Part shown: one piece after another, positions 42,939-53,407 of the stretch | Numbering within the stretch: position 1 is the stretch's first letter | How the letters are laid out: each line of letters opens with the position of its first letter | DNA from: Emiliania huxleyi CCMP1516 | Taxonomy: Eukaryota > Haptophyta > Isochrysidales > Noelaerhabdaceae | NCBI RefSeq assembly: GCF_000372725.1 | Contig: NW_005201360.1 | Location: 344,688 to 408,687, forward strand | Reading direction: 5' to 3' | Length of the DNA stretch: 64,000 nt | The notes under the pieces: model-generated | Told to the model about the DNA's origin: nothing | Databases searched by the model: none | What the model saw: the letters and a program-made list of their open reading frames with translations, nothing else | Translations under genes and position numbers: made by a program

Positions 42939-43491
42939 TGTCGCAGGAGGTGGTGGAGAATGACCTCCAGACTGACCCGGAGAATCACCTCCACCAGCCC
43001 CACCTCAACACCCCTATTATCACACTCTCCCCCCCACAGTGACGAATAGTCTACCTATATCCCTATATTCCCACACCCAAGTAGTGGCACGTCACGCTTC
43101 CCCAACTCCCGTTGTGCAAGTTTGGCACGTCATTGTCTCTGACTGCTTCTCGTGGGGCCGCCGCGCCGCGAGACAGTCGACCTCTTTAATGTTGTGACAC
43201 CACAACTCGGCGCAGCTGGCGTCTTTCCCCCCACCGGTGTGACACCACACCTTCGTACCTTGAATACCTTCTACAAACATGTCAGCCTCGGATTGAGGAT
43301 GGCTTTACAGCTTCACCAGCGGTCAGCAGTGCCGCAGAGCCGCGCACGCGGCTCACCACTCATACCTGCTGGGCACCGATCTTCGGGTTCAGATGACTAT
43401 CTCTCGAGCGAGAGACGAGGGACGCCTCACGAGCCTACGGAGGGCCTCGACCCGTCTTCCGCACGGTCAGACCACTCTCTTCCCTACCACA
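42939..43491 (+). repeat. 3' long terminal repeat
   Basis: Same 553 bp as 38306-38858 with one base difference. The preceding GGGGGAATGG may be part of a polypurine tract. Confidence 0.9.
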
Positions 43492-43726
43492 GCGCGAGGG
43501 TTGGTTGGGCCAACAAACAAATTGTAGTTTATGACCGCGCAAGATAAAGGGTGGCTAAGGGCTCTGCCCGCAAGGCGCCCGCGTCGCCGACGCGTAACCA
43601 TTGACTAATCCCGGGATTCACACCCACACAACCAAATAGCGAAAATCCGAATACCGTGCAAAAATCGCAAACCCCGTCAGCAGTTCACCTACGGGTATGT
43701 TCGTAAGAGCTACATACACTGAAAAA

Positions 43727-45070
43727 CCTGAGGGAGGGAGGGTGTAGAGGATGGTAGAGTGTAGAGCGCTGTAGAGCTGTAGAGATCTAGAGCGCTGTAG
43801 AGCGCTGTAGAGCGCTGTAGAGCTGTAGAGCTCTACATCCGCCGCGGGACGAAGCGCCTCCGTTGTAGAGCAAGGTAGAGGCACTCTACAACGTGAAATG
43901 TCTACACTAGGGAACACAACCCCCTCTCTCTTTTCTCCCAGTAAGCTAAAAGTACGTACAACAAACTCTTCATCGTAAGCGGCGAACGAGGCACGGTCGC
44001 TCTCCGACATGAGGCGCGTTGCACTTGCCAGTGCGGCCCTGGCCTTCTGTCTGCCCGCCCAATGGGTGGCAGGTGCCTCTGCTGCTATGGCATGCCTCAC
44101 GGCTGCGACTGGCCGGCGCCTCGGCGCGTCAGCTCGGCTCGGCGTAGTGATAGTGGCCAGCGCAACTCGCCTGGACTCAACGCTCAGCCAGGAGCTCCCG
44201 CACGCGCTGGCGCGAGGCATGGCGCATGCAACGCGTCTGAATGCTCGCCTCGCCTCGCGCAAATGCGACGGGACCGTCCTCGCAGCCGACAGTCCACCGC
44301 CTGCTAAAGAAGCACAGCGACGAATGCGGCACCGGCGACACATGGCAGGCTGGTCATGACGCAGTTATAGGGTGTTGTTTGCCGTCAGAGGGACTCTCTG
44401 TGTGTCAGGGATAGCGTCAGGGCTGTCCATCAGAGCCCCAGTAAGCTCGGAGACACCCCATTAGCGCGGCTCGACCTCTTTGAGTCACTGCCTTCCCGGC
44501 GGTTTGGCTGTAGAGCCTCTACAACAAACTCTACAGCAAAATCGCGCTCTACATCGCCCTACAACGCAGGCGCTTCGTCCCGCGGCGGATGTAGAGCTCT
44601 ACAGCTCTACAGCGCTCCAGAGCGCTCTACAGCTCTACAGCGCTCTACACTCTACATCCTCTACACCCTCCCTCAGGGGAGCTCCTGGCTGAGCGTTGAG
44701 TCCAAGCGAGTTGCGCTGGCCACGATCGCTACGCCGAGCCGAGCTGACGCGCCGAGGCGCCGGCCAGTCGCAGCCGTGAGGCATGCCACAGCAGCAGAGG
44801 CACCTGCCACCCATTGGGCGGGCAGACAGAAGGCCAGGGCAGCACTGGCAAGTGCAACGCGCCTCATGTCGGAGAGCGACCGTGCCTCGTTCGCCGCTTA
44901 TGATGTAGAGTTTGTTGTAGAGATTTCACGTTGTAGAGCGCCTCTACATCGCTCTACAGGCGACTCACATCGTCACGCGCCGGATGTAGAGCTCTACAGC
45001 TCTACAGCGCTCTACATCTCTACAGCTCTACAGCGCTCTACACTCTACATCCTCTACACCCTCCCTCAGG
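43727..45070. mobile_element. Foldback element complex with CCTGAGGGAGGG termini
   Basis: The left end CCTGAGGGAGGGAGGGTGTAGAG (43727) recurs inverted at 44677 and again at 45070, each with subterminal TGTAGAGCGCTGTAGAGC repeats; 43727-43905 and about 44500-44677 pair over about 180 bp. A further pair of arms of about 240 bp (43959-44201 and 44678-44920) carries the same ORF in opposite orientations. A clear target-site duplication was not found. Confidence 0.7.
44009..44359 (+). CDS. Small signal-peptide protein inside the foldback element
   Basis: 116 residues starting MRRVALASAALAFCLPAQWVAGASAA, a textbook signal peptide with an AGA-SA-type cleavage site, followed by a short helical body and Arg-rich end. 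The first 64 residues are duplicated in reverse orientation at 44867-44673 with two or three changes. It may be a captured host exon; expression is doubtful. Confidence 0.35.
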   Translation: MRRVALASAALAFCLPAQWVAGASAAMACLTAATGRRLGASARLGVVIVASATRLDSTLSQELPHALARGMAHATRLNARLASRKCDGTVLAADSPPPAKEAQRRMRHRRHMAGWS

Positions 45071-46202
45071 CAAAAACCACGGAATCTCGGACGAAGAACG
45101 GTAACAAGTTTGGCACACGCCATAACATGGGCGGCGCTTCCTTCGATTGGACGGACGAAATGATCGCGGGAAAAGCGGGACCGCCATCGCGACATCGGGA
45201 GTTCACCATATGCCGAGCCTGCTCGGCCTGCCATGCGCGCGCGCGCCTCGCCCGAGCGCAGCCCGATGCGCGATGGCAAGCCCATCGTTCTGAGAATTGT
45301 GCTTCTCGATCACCTCACAGGCTGCTGTGGCGCACACAATCCCGGACGGTGGTTCGACTCCACACGAATCCGAGACGGTGATGGGAGGCGTCTCGATGAT
45401 CTCAGACCCAGTGAGGTAGTGCACGAGACTATCCTGGATCCTGCTGAACAAGCTCCTCTTGTAGCTCGATCGGTCACACCGCCATCGCCGCCGACGTCTC
45501 CCAGGGAGATGATGGAGAGGGGGGACGACACTGCTCGATCTACCCTCTGGGGTCCCTCACTCAGCAGCGTGCACCTCGATCCTGTACCGTGTTTGTTATG
45601 ACCCCCCCCAATGAACACACCAGTGAGGGAGGGCGAGACGATCGAGGGGTCCCGTACCACGCGGAATCGGACCCTATCAAGTGCTCAAGTGCTCAAGAGT
45701 TAGAAAGCATGAATCATCGAAAGGTCTGATCTCCAAAACGAGCTCTAGGCGAGCCGCGCGCGCCCGCGCCCCGCCCCTTTTGCGCAGCAACACCTTAAAT
45801 TTCATGGCCCTCAAAAAAGTGCGGCCTCGAGCCATCACGCTGCAGAGCCTGCGTAGACGCCACCGACGCCAATTCTGCAGCCCACAGCCCTGGCAACTGA
45901 GGGCGAGGGCCAGCAGTATACGACGACGACGACATCTCACACCCCGCGCTGGCCAGCGCCATCAGCCCCTCACGGCCCGGCCCAACCTCCCTTCGCCTCG
46001 CCTCCAGTGCCTCCAATCAAGTCGCACCTCTCTTCTTCAGCGAATGCAGCGGCAGCACCACGTCAGAGGCCGGGCCGACTGGCGGACCTGCATGCCCAGC
46101 CATGCCCCCCTCTCACATATTCACAGTCTGTTCACAGTACCCGGGTAGCTGCTCGGCCCAACCACAATTACGTCAGGGGTATAGACTAGTCATTAGTTTG
46201 TC
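45071..46202. other. Intergenic region, no gene seen
   Basis: Short ORFs on both strands; the minus-strand reading near 45310-45450 looks mildly coding but has no family. C-run at 45602. Confidence 0.3.
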
Positions 46203-46802
46203 ATGCTGCCCGCTCACGCAGCGGCGTCGCCCGAGCCGACTTCTCCGGCCGAGTCGGCCTCCAAGCTCGGCGCGGTCGCGCGCGTCTCCGAAACCGGAGC
46301 CGATGTCGAGCAGATCGAGGCGGCGGGCCTGCTGCAGTTCTTCTCCCTCGCGCCTGATCCTTACTGCCAGGGAGGCGGCATGATCCTTACGGCCAGCGCG
46401 AAGTGCGGCCCGCGGCTCGCACCCCCGTCGAAGAAGCGAGAGAAGAGCCAGGCGCAGAAGCGCCGCTACCACTCGGCCGCCTTCAAGCTGGAAGTCGTGC
46501 GCGAGGCGCCGCGCCGAGCCCCGTCCTGCGAGGCAGCCTCCTTCCCTCCCCCGACTGCCGACCCGCCTGCTCGCGCAGGCTATGCAGCGGCCGGTGTCCT
46601 CACGCATCAAGCCGACGTGCCGCAATCACCCCGAGGTCGAGGTGACGCGCCCTCCACGCGCCGCCGCCCTCCTTGCCGAACCTCGGCTAACCACGCCAAC
46701 TGCCCTTGCCCATCCCCCGCGCCGCAGGCGTGCCAGCTGCGCAAGTGGATACAGCAGCGCGAGCGGATCGAGCGGATCGCTGCTGCGAGCGGCGCCGCAT
46801 AG
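46203..46802 (+). CDS. Short protein with a possible transposase-type helix-turn-helix
   Basis: ATG 46203; exon 1 contains KKREKSQAQKRRYHSAAFKLEVVRE, and near the stop (46800-46802) the same frame reads ACQLRKWIQQRERIERIAA. Together these resemble a BrkDBD/Tc-type DNA-binding HTH (YsaaFKlevv ... QlrKWiqq) with a Pro/Arg-rich, probably intronic, segment between (about 46510-46727; a GC-AG intron ending CCGCAG fits). If so it is a DNA-binding protein of about 135 residues derived from a transposase. Confidence 0.4.
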   Translation: MLPAHAAASPEPTSPAESASKLGAVARVSETGADVEQIEAAGLLQFFSLAPDPYCQGGGMILTASAKCGPRLAPPSKKREKSQAQKRRYHSAAFKLEVVREAPRRAPSCEAASFPPPTADPPARAGYAAAGVLTHQADVPQSPRGRGDAPSTRRRPPCRTSANHANCPCPSPAPQACQLRKWIQQRERIERIAAASGAA

Positions 46803-47654
46803 ACCCCCCCGGCCGCCCTCCCGCCATGGGACTAGTCTAGCGGGGCTCCATGTTTGCGCTCTGCGCTGCCGTTGCCGCTGCCTAGGGCGAGTACGGTCCA
46901 CCCTGAAGACTGGTGAGGGCCCCTGGCGAGACGCTTCCAGGGGTCGGGGCGTGTACGGAGGAGTCGGCGCTGCTGCGCATCTGCAGGCGCGCACCATGCG
47001 CACGGTCTGGTCAGGCCGGGCGCACAGAGTGCGACGTCGCAGCAGGCGTGCAGCGTGAGCTGCGCAGCGCCGTTCCGAACAGTATGCTCCCCTTGAGAAT
47101 ACCACGTCTTTGATGTCGACCTTGTGTAGCACACAGTGGTATGTACGTAATGCGGCGGTGTGGGTTTCCTCGTGGCACACTCTCTCGCGTGCCTCTCGCT
47201 CTCTCTGGTGTGTGTGTCTGATCTGGTAACCAACCGAAGTGGAAGTCGGACTCATCGTAGGTGGCGTGAGAATTGTGGCGTTAAGTGCTGAAGTTTGGAC
47301 ACCAGGACAGACTGGAGACGGCAGGTTGTTTGCGGTGAGACACGCCCGCCCTTCTTCCCCCCCTCTCCTCCACGGACCACGGCTTCGCCGCCGTCTTGGC
47401 CCCGTCCTGGGAGCTGGGTTCCCCGTCTTCCGATCCCGCCGCTGTCCCGCTGAGATATTCTCTGTCCGCGCCGGCGCGTGGCGCTCACGCGCCTCACGGG
47501 CGCCCCCGCACACACGCCCTCTCCCCGCGCACACTACGACGAGAGATTCGAAATATTCATCACACGCCAGTCACGCATGTCCATGCACCACTGCAGCGCT
47601 TTGGCTCCTAGTGTGAAACGTACCAGCCGGGGCCGCGGACCACAGGCGCAGCGC
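46803..47654. other. Intergenic region, no gene seen
   Basis: Mixed-composition sequence. A long minus-strand ORF (46626-47534) has no recognisable domain and biased Arg content typical of a shadow frame. Confidence 0.3.
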
Positions 47655-48257
47655 TCAGGCGGGGTACGCCAGCAGCCTCCACCTAGCCTGGACGTGCGCG
47701 GCCCACGCGTCTCCAAACTGCGATTGGAGCAGCCGCTCTTCCGGTGCCACCCGGTGCTTCCCTCCGACCGCGACGGCGAGGGCAACGGTCGCGACGGTCA
47801 CAGGTACGCGCAGCCATTTGCTGCCTCCCATGTTGAGCATGGAGGCGCCGGCGAGGTGGAGGTAGATGCCGCTGTAGCCGGGGTGGACCAGGTAGGTGTA
47901 CGGCCCGCCGCTGAGGAGAGAGGGTGGCGCAGAGATCTGGTACGAGAAGCTGTCGGCGAGCACAGCCTTGGACCACTGCCGCAGTGCCCAGCCGGACAGG
48001 CCGACGAGCAGCCCAGCGGCGCACCATGTCGCGGGCATCTTGCGGTGGTCACCAAAGGCGAAGCGGCACCACACCATATTCGCCGCGGTCGCTGCGGCGG
48101 CGGCCAGCGCTTGCTGAGCCGGCGTGAGCCGCCAGAGGCCGTCCATTGCCGCTCCGACGGCGTCCGCGCCGTCCACCTCGTCTGGAAGCCGCGTGGGCGG
48201 AGTGCAAATATCGAGGTAGGCGAGGAAGACGAGGAGGAACGTCAGCAGAAGTCGCAT
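47655..48257 (-). CDS. Integral-membrane methyltransferase, ICMT/PEMT-like
   Basis: An intronless frame of 200 residues from ATG 48257 (MRLLLTFLLVFLAYL) to 47655. Hydrophobic segments lie at about 1-15, 48-65, 75-92 and 150-166. The C-terminal half has the family signature: GGPYTYLVHPGYSGIYLHLAG (compare R-HP-x-Y-x-G in ICMT and phospholipid N-methyltransferases) and RVAPEERLLQSQFGDAWAAH...RLLAYP (EE...L...FG..W..H). His replaces the usual Arg in (R/H)HP but the HPGYSG core is intact. Likely role: carboxyl methylation of prenylated cysteine, or phosphatidylethanolamine-type lipid methylation, at the ER. Sequence does not separate the two. Confidence 0.8.
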   Translation of the reverse strand: MRLLLTFLLVFLAYLDICTPPTRLPDEVDGADAVGAAMDGLWRLTPAQQALAAAAATAANMVWCRFAFGDHRKMPATWCAAGLLVGLSGWALRQWSKAVLADSFSYQISAPPSLLSGGPYTYLVHPGYSGIYLHLAGASMLNMGGSKWLRVPVTVATVALAVAVGGKHRVAPEERLLQSQFGDAWAAHVQARWRLLAYPA

Positions 48258-48720
48258 TTCCCGTTTGCCTGGGAGCGACTTCCAGCCTTGGAGGACCTCG
48301 CCAAGGCACGCCCCACACCCAGCCAGGCAACCCCGGCATAAGGGTCTTCTACGCCCTTACCCGGCATCTCGGGTTCCCTTGCCCGGGGGCGCATGACCTG
48401 AGGCGTGGGAGTGCCTCGCCAGGTTTGACCCCCTATCTGGCTCCGGAACCCAGCGCACGGGCCAGGAAATATTTTTTTCCATGGATGCGTTTCACAGCTC
48501 ACAAACAAAACAAGAAGAGACACAACACGTCGCCTTGTCCTGTCCACGATATATCCGAAGGGAACCCCAGGTGCCAACACCGACCGTTGAGGTACAAGTG
48601 CTCAAAACGAGAGTGGACCTGAGCAACGACATGACCCAACGCGGCCAAAGGATATCCACCTCGAGAACCTCGAGAACATGACTTGTGGATGGAGGCAAAT
48701 GATCGGAGTAGGAGTCAGAA
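48258..48720. other. Upstream region of the ICMT-like gene
   Basis: Expected promoter for 48257 (minus). It contains the 39-bp repeat at 48634-48672. No gene. Confidence 0.35.
48634..48672 (+). promoter_or_regulatory. 39-bp motif identical to 36009-36047 (inverted)
   Basis: Exact match over 39 bp with divergence immediately on both sides. It lies 49-87 bp upstream of ATG 48721. Confidence 0.35.
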
Positions 48721-49030
48721 ATGTGGTCCTTGCCGCTTGCGCGAGGAGAGCTCGATAAACTTGAAAGAGAGACTTTTAGAAGCCAAACACGCTGCAAGGC
48801 GCGCGGGCAGCCCGGCCAACCCTTCTCCCACAAGACCGGCCACGGCTACGTCAAGGCGCATCGCGGTTTCTACCACGTCCACGACGCGATCTTTGTCAAG
48901 CGCAACAACTTCAAATGCTCCTCCACGAGACGTTCGGCGGCGGCTTCTCGCCCACCGCCGTTCTCAAGCTGCGCCGCCTCGCGCGCAAAGTCGCGCGCGG
49001 CAGCGTTGACCGCACACGGCCTACTCGCCC
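48721..49030 (+). pseudogene. Degenerate coding fragment of unknown family
   Basis: The frame from 48721 reads HKTGHGYVKAHRGFYHVHDA and VKRNNFK; then another frame continues LLHETFGGGFSPTAVLKLRR from about 48918. The two joined by a one-base shift look like a single coding segment, so a frameshift has broken it or a very short intron is involved. Possibly transposon-derived; no family assigned. Confidence 0.3.
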
Positions 49031-49213
49031 AAGTACTCGCTTTTTTTTATGTCCCCCCATGCAGAGCGCATCTCTCTCTCTCTGTTGTGCGAGGCGTGAG
49101 CCGCCCCATTCGCTCCCCCCTGGCAACCCTGTTTGCACGTTTCGCGCGCGCGTGAACCTGGGGTGAACAGGGCCAAATTTCCCCCCCCCCCCCCCCGCAA
49201 ACTTTAAACCACC

Positions 49214-49491
49214 ATGAACTTCAGTCTGCAGGGGCTCCAGGCCCCAAATGACGTGTGAGTGTTAGAGTTGTTTGGTATTGCTAAAAATCTCTCTCTCTCT
49301 AGAAGCAATTGAGGCATGAGGGGCCAAAATATGCCGAGAGGAGGGCGGAGTTGCGCAGAGAGGCGAGAGAAGCAGCGAGAGCAAGGGATCGGCAGACGAC
49401 GGCAGCGGCGTCTCAGAACGAGGCCGAGGAGAGCGATGAGTCAGAGGATGAAACAGCAGGAGAGAGAACGAGGACGAGAGTGGGAGCTTAG
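49214..49491 (+). CDS. Possible small two-exon gene whose intron is a mini-insertion
   Basis: ATG 49214 (context ACCACCATG) opens MNFSLQGLQAPND; GAC|GTGTGAGT at 49253 and TCTCTCTCTCTCTAG ending at 49302 delimit a 50-nt intron. Exon 2 (49303-49491) reads KQLRHEGPKYAERRAELRR and an acidic Glu/Ser/Asp segment to TAG. Total about 75 residues, phase 0. The intron carries the shared mini-insertion core. Function unknown; without transcript evidence the gene is tentative. Confidence 0.4.
49253..49302 (+). mobile_element. Short insertion family, copy 3 (intron-like)
   Basis: It contains GTTAGAGTTGTTTGGTATTG, CTAAAAATCTCTCTCTCTC then TAG, with GTGTGAGT in front, so it has donor, branch-like CTAAA, pyrimidine tract and acceptor. 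No perfect target-site duplication; GGCCCCAAAT / GGGCCAAAAT nearby may be a decayed one. Confidence 0.6.
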
Positions 49492-50298
49492 GGGACCCCT
49501 AGGGTTCTGAGGGCCGGGGGGTTTTAAGACCTTTTAAGAAACGAGGAGGTTTGGGGGCTTAACTTGCCATTTAAGAGATTGCAGGCACGGGGGGTCCCTT
49601 TTTTAAGACCGTTTAAGAAAATCGGCCTCGCCGGCATGCGTCTCGCTGGGTTCCGCGCCGTTTTCTCCAATTGTCCAATACTGCCGTAATTGGGCACAAA
49701 CCCGCCTCTGAAGACACATCTGTATAAGTCTGGTGCACTGGCAGGAGCCATACTCGCATAGGGGACGCGTGCTAGCTGACTGTAGCCAGCTTCCCGGCCT
49801 ACGGCGTCCACCGGGAGCCTCCCGGACCATCGACCTCGGGAGCTCTCCCGCACCGTTTAAGCGTTTAAGACCGTTTAAGGAATCGGCGGCCCAGGCAGCC
49901 TTAAAATGGGCCTAGGCCCGTTTTAAGCCGTTTAAGGTTCTTCGGGCCAGTTTGGGGGGGCAAACCCTGCCCGCCCCCTAGAACCCCAGGTAAGGCCCAG
50001 GTGTGGCCTAGGGCATCGGAAGGGACCAAGAGGAGTCCAGTCTGAGCCATAGAGCCCATGCATGCATGTCTTTGCCCCCGAAGGTCGCGTTCAAACGCCC
50101 GGAACGGCCGTTACAGTGGTGTCCGGCCGGCGCGATCACCGTGCTGTGACGCTCAGGGAAGCCCGATGAGGTGCTGGTTTCTTTGCCCAGGGCTGGCCTA
50201 CGGCCCGTGCTGGATCAGCTGAGCAAGGTTTGGGGAGAATCCTATATTGGGATCTTCAGATATTTTGACGGATGACCGAAAATGGGCAAAAACGGGGG
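49492..50298. other. Repeat-rich non-coding region
   Basis: Recurrent TTTAAG(A/C)CCGTTTAAG units (49525-49940) form a loose satellite. No gene. Confidence 0.4.
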
Positions 50299-51204
50299 NN
50301 NNNNNNNNNNNNNNNNNNNNNNNNNNNNNNNNNNNNNNNNNNNNNNNNNNNNNNNNNNNNNNNNNNNNNNNNNNNNNNNNNNNNNNNNNNNNNNNNNNNN
50401 NNNNNNNNNNNNNNNNNNNNNNNNNNNNNNNNNNNNNNNNNNNNNNNNNNNNNNNNNNNNNNNNNNNNNNNNNNNNNNNNNNNNNNNNNNNNNNNNNNNN
50501 NNNNNNNNNNNNNNNNNNNNNNNNNNNNNNNNNNNNNNNNNNNNNNNNNNNNNNNNNNNNNNNNNNNNNNNNNNNNNNNNNNNNNNNNNNNNNNNNNNNN
50601 NNNNNNNNNNNNNNNNNNNNNNNNNNNNNNNNNNNNNNNNNNNNNNNNNNNNNNNNNNNNNNNNNNNNNNNNNNNNNNNNNNNNNNNNNNNNNNNNNNNN
50701 NNNNNNNNNNNNNNNNNNNNNNNNNNNNNNNNNNNNNNNNNNNNNNNNNNNNNNNNNNNNNNNNNNNNNNNNNNNNNNNNNNNNNNNNNNNNNNNNNNNN
50801 NNNNNNNNNNNNNNNNNNNNNNNNNNNNNNNNNNNNNNNNNNNNNNNNNNNNNNNNNNNNNNNNNNNNNNNNNNNNNNNNNNNNNNNNNNNNNNNNNNNN
50901 NNNNNNNNNNNNNNNNNNNNNNNNNNNNNNNNNNNNNNNNNNNNNNNNNNNNNNNNNNNNNNNNNNNNNNNNNNNNNNNNNNNNNNNNNNNNNNNNNNNN
51001 NNNNNNNNNNNNNNNNNNNNNNNNNNNNNNNNNNNNNNNNNNNNNNNNNNNNNNNNNNNNNNNNNNNNNNNNNNNNNNNNNNNNNNNNNNNNNNNNNNNN
51101 NNNNNNNNNNNNNNNNNNNNNNNNNNNNNNNNNNNNNNNNNNNNNNNNNNNNNNNNNNNNNNNNNNNNNNNNNNNNNNNNNNNNNNNNNNNNNNNNNNNN
51201 NNNN
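50299..51204. other. Assembly gap (906 Ns)
   Basis: Run of N. Confidence 1.
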
Positions 51205-53407
51205 CAGCGTCGAGCACACTCGGTGTCAGAGCGTCGCGCCAAATCAGTAGTCTCATCACCGAGTGATTGCTGGCCTGTGGCGTATGACCTCGCGCGGATA
51301 TCACCAACGACGAGCATGCGAAGATAGGGAACAATATCTTGTACAGGCTGTGCTCCCTGCTGTGCCACGGCGTATGCCGATGGGCTGCAAGAGCCGTATC
51401 TTCCCTCCTTGAGGCAGAGGCGCCGCGATGCACGAGAGGCGTAGAGAGGCTGGCGTGCCCCGCACCTCCCGGTTGGCAGTAGGAGGGCCCGCCGGTGAGA
51501 CCACTGTCTGATTTTGGTGCCGACCATAAATTATCGCCACTGGAACGCATGCTACTTACAGCTGCTGTCTGTAGACTGTACAGAGATGCCAGCACCCCCC
51601 ACAGGCAGAGCGCTCCTGCTGGGGGGGGGGGTCCGGACCCCCCCAGCAGCAGAGTGCTGCTGCTGGGGGGGGGTCCCAACCCCCCCAGCAGCAGAGCGCT
51701 GCTGCTGGGGGGGGGGTCGGCCATGGCTTTAGATGTGCAGGGGGGGTACCGAGCAGTGAGCGGCCGCTCCTGCGAGAATTGGCGAGAAACACCCGAACAG
51801 AGATAGGAAGAGGTAGACGCCCGAGGGTGGGCGACGGCTAGCACCGCACTCCTCTCCTTAAAATCCCTGTGTGGTGGCGGCGTGCCGTCCTGATGCCTTC
51901 AGCGCATTTTTTCTTTTTTCTCCACGACACGTGTCTGCACGTTGTGTTTTGTTGTAGTCGCAGGCGCGTTTATACCAACTTACCATTCACATTGTGTGAT
52001 CTGAGCCGCCTGTAAAATAAATGGGAGTGCTGCTCGCCACCCTTCGACTTCTAGATACTAGAATTGCGAGCGAGGAAGCAAGAGAGTGTGAGTGTTAGAG
52101 TTGTTTTGGAAGCAAAGAAAGAAAGAAAGAAGAGAAAGAACCCAAAGGAGGGATGAGAGGACGGCACGCTGCCACACAGGGTTTTCACGGGAAGGAAGGT
52201 GTGTTGCTAGCCGTTCGAGGAAGCAAAAAGAGTAAATGGACGCCACTACAAGTCCGCCGACTAAATGATTTTCGGCCGGCCGCAGCGCGCAGGTCGGGCT
52301 GGACGCGGCTGTTTTGGCCGGCGGTCGGGATTGGACACCAGCTTTGTCGGCGCGTCAGCGCCGAAGAAAATTTTGGGAGATTTTCTTATACTCCCGAGCT
52401 CCGTGTGGGTTTTGTCAAACGAGATTGAATCTTGGAATCTGCTGATTTTCCCCTTGACGTTCCCTTCTCGCTTCTGGCCCGCCGCGCTCACTGTACCTAG
52501 CGGCCGTGACTCACCTGCTTCGGGCGCGCTGCTCCTCGGGGATGGCGAGAAGCGGCAGAGGTGATGCTCATAGCTGAGCTAGCCCCAGATGCCCCGTTTG
52601 CCCCACTGCGGCGCCGCGCTCGTGCCGACATGCAAGTGGGTACAATGCACCCCGTTGTAGGGATGTGGCGCGAGAGTGAACATCTCGCGCCTGGTCGCCT
52701 CGCTATAAAGAGCTAGCACTGTCTGCGCAGCCTGTAGGGCAGCATCGGCGTTCTTTTTGATCCGATGGTGCTTCCACTGATTGCACCGCGCCTCGCTGTG
52801 CCTTCTCGGAGCCGGGTGGAAGCGGCGGCCTTCCGATGGGACGCGTCCAAAGTGACCCATCCTGCAGCACATGACGACCGCCCATCGCGTGTGCAAGCGT
52901 GATCACGCGCTGCTGCACTAGCTGCTGCTGCTGCACTGGCTGCTGCTGCACCTGCGCCTGGGCGCGTGTGAAACCCTGCCACCGCGGGTGCGGCCGCGGC
53001 CGCAGTGGTGTAGGCGGACAATGATGATGCCGCGCGGGCGGAGGCGGACGCGAGGACGCTGCCGTCGGACAAGGGGTTGCTATCATACGCAAGCACGAGC
53101 CGTCGGTGACGCGACGGCATCATCACCGTTGGCCAGCTGCTAAGCGCGAAAACCTGCCCGTGTGTCGGATGCGTCCCCAACTTGTAGCGCTACATCTTTG
53201 GACACACACCGGCGGGCGCTTTCGAGGGCATTTTTTCTAACCCCTGGACCTATTTTGCGGCACGATAGCTGGGCTGCAACATACACAGACATACACTCGA
53301 CTGCAACGGCGCGCAGCGCCGAAGAAAAGTTTGGTTGTCGAGCGGCGGCTGGTGGGGACGCCGTTGTTTCGCAGCTCGGTCGGGCGGGCCGCCCTGCGTT
53401 TCCCTGA
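51205..53407. other. Repeat-rich region with weak coding traces
   Basis: Three GCAGCAGAGYGCTGCTGCTG + G-run units at 51610-51720. A short insertion copy lies at 52074-52115. A repeat at 52115-52215 recurs at 59850-59965. The minus frames 52896-52579 (QAAQTVLALYSEATRREMF) and 53180-52713 look mildly coding but carry no domain. Confidence 0.35.
52074..52115 (+). mobile_element. Short insertion family, copy 4 (26 bp, 8-bp target-site duplication)
   Basis: GGAAGCAA at 52074-52081 and 52108-52115 flanks a truncated insert GAGAGTGTGAGTGTTAGAGT + TGTTTT. Confidence 0.7.

Larger units (their letters stand above)
38301..43496 (+). mobile_element. Non-autonomous LTR retrotransposon, nearly intact
   Basis: LTRs at 38306-38858 and 42939-43491 are both 553 bp, begin TG and end CA, and by eye differ at one base (38589 C, 43222 T). 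The target-site duplication GCGCG is at 38301-38305 and 43492-43496. The internal region (4.1 kb) holds one long ORF, a 48-bp array, a 22-bp array and a 43-bp duplication near 42830-42915; no reverse transcriptase, integrase or RNase H is seen. A TGGGGCCTGGCTCC sequence starting at 38864 is a possible primer-binding site. LTR identity implies recent insertion. Confidence 0.9.

Noticed and set aside
51495-51806. GGGPNPPSSRALLLGGG repeat ORF
   Set aside because: Derived from three G-run/CAGCAG units readable on both strands.
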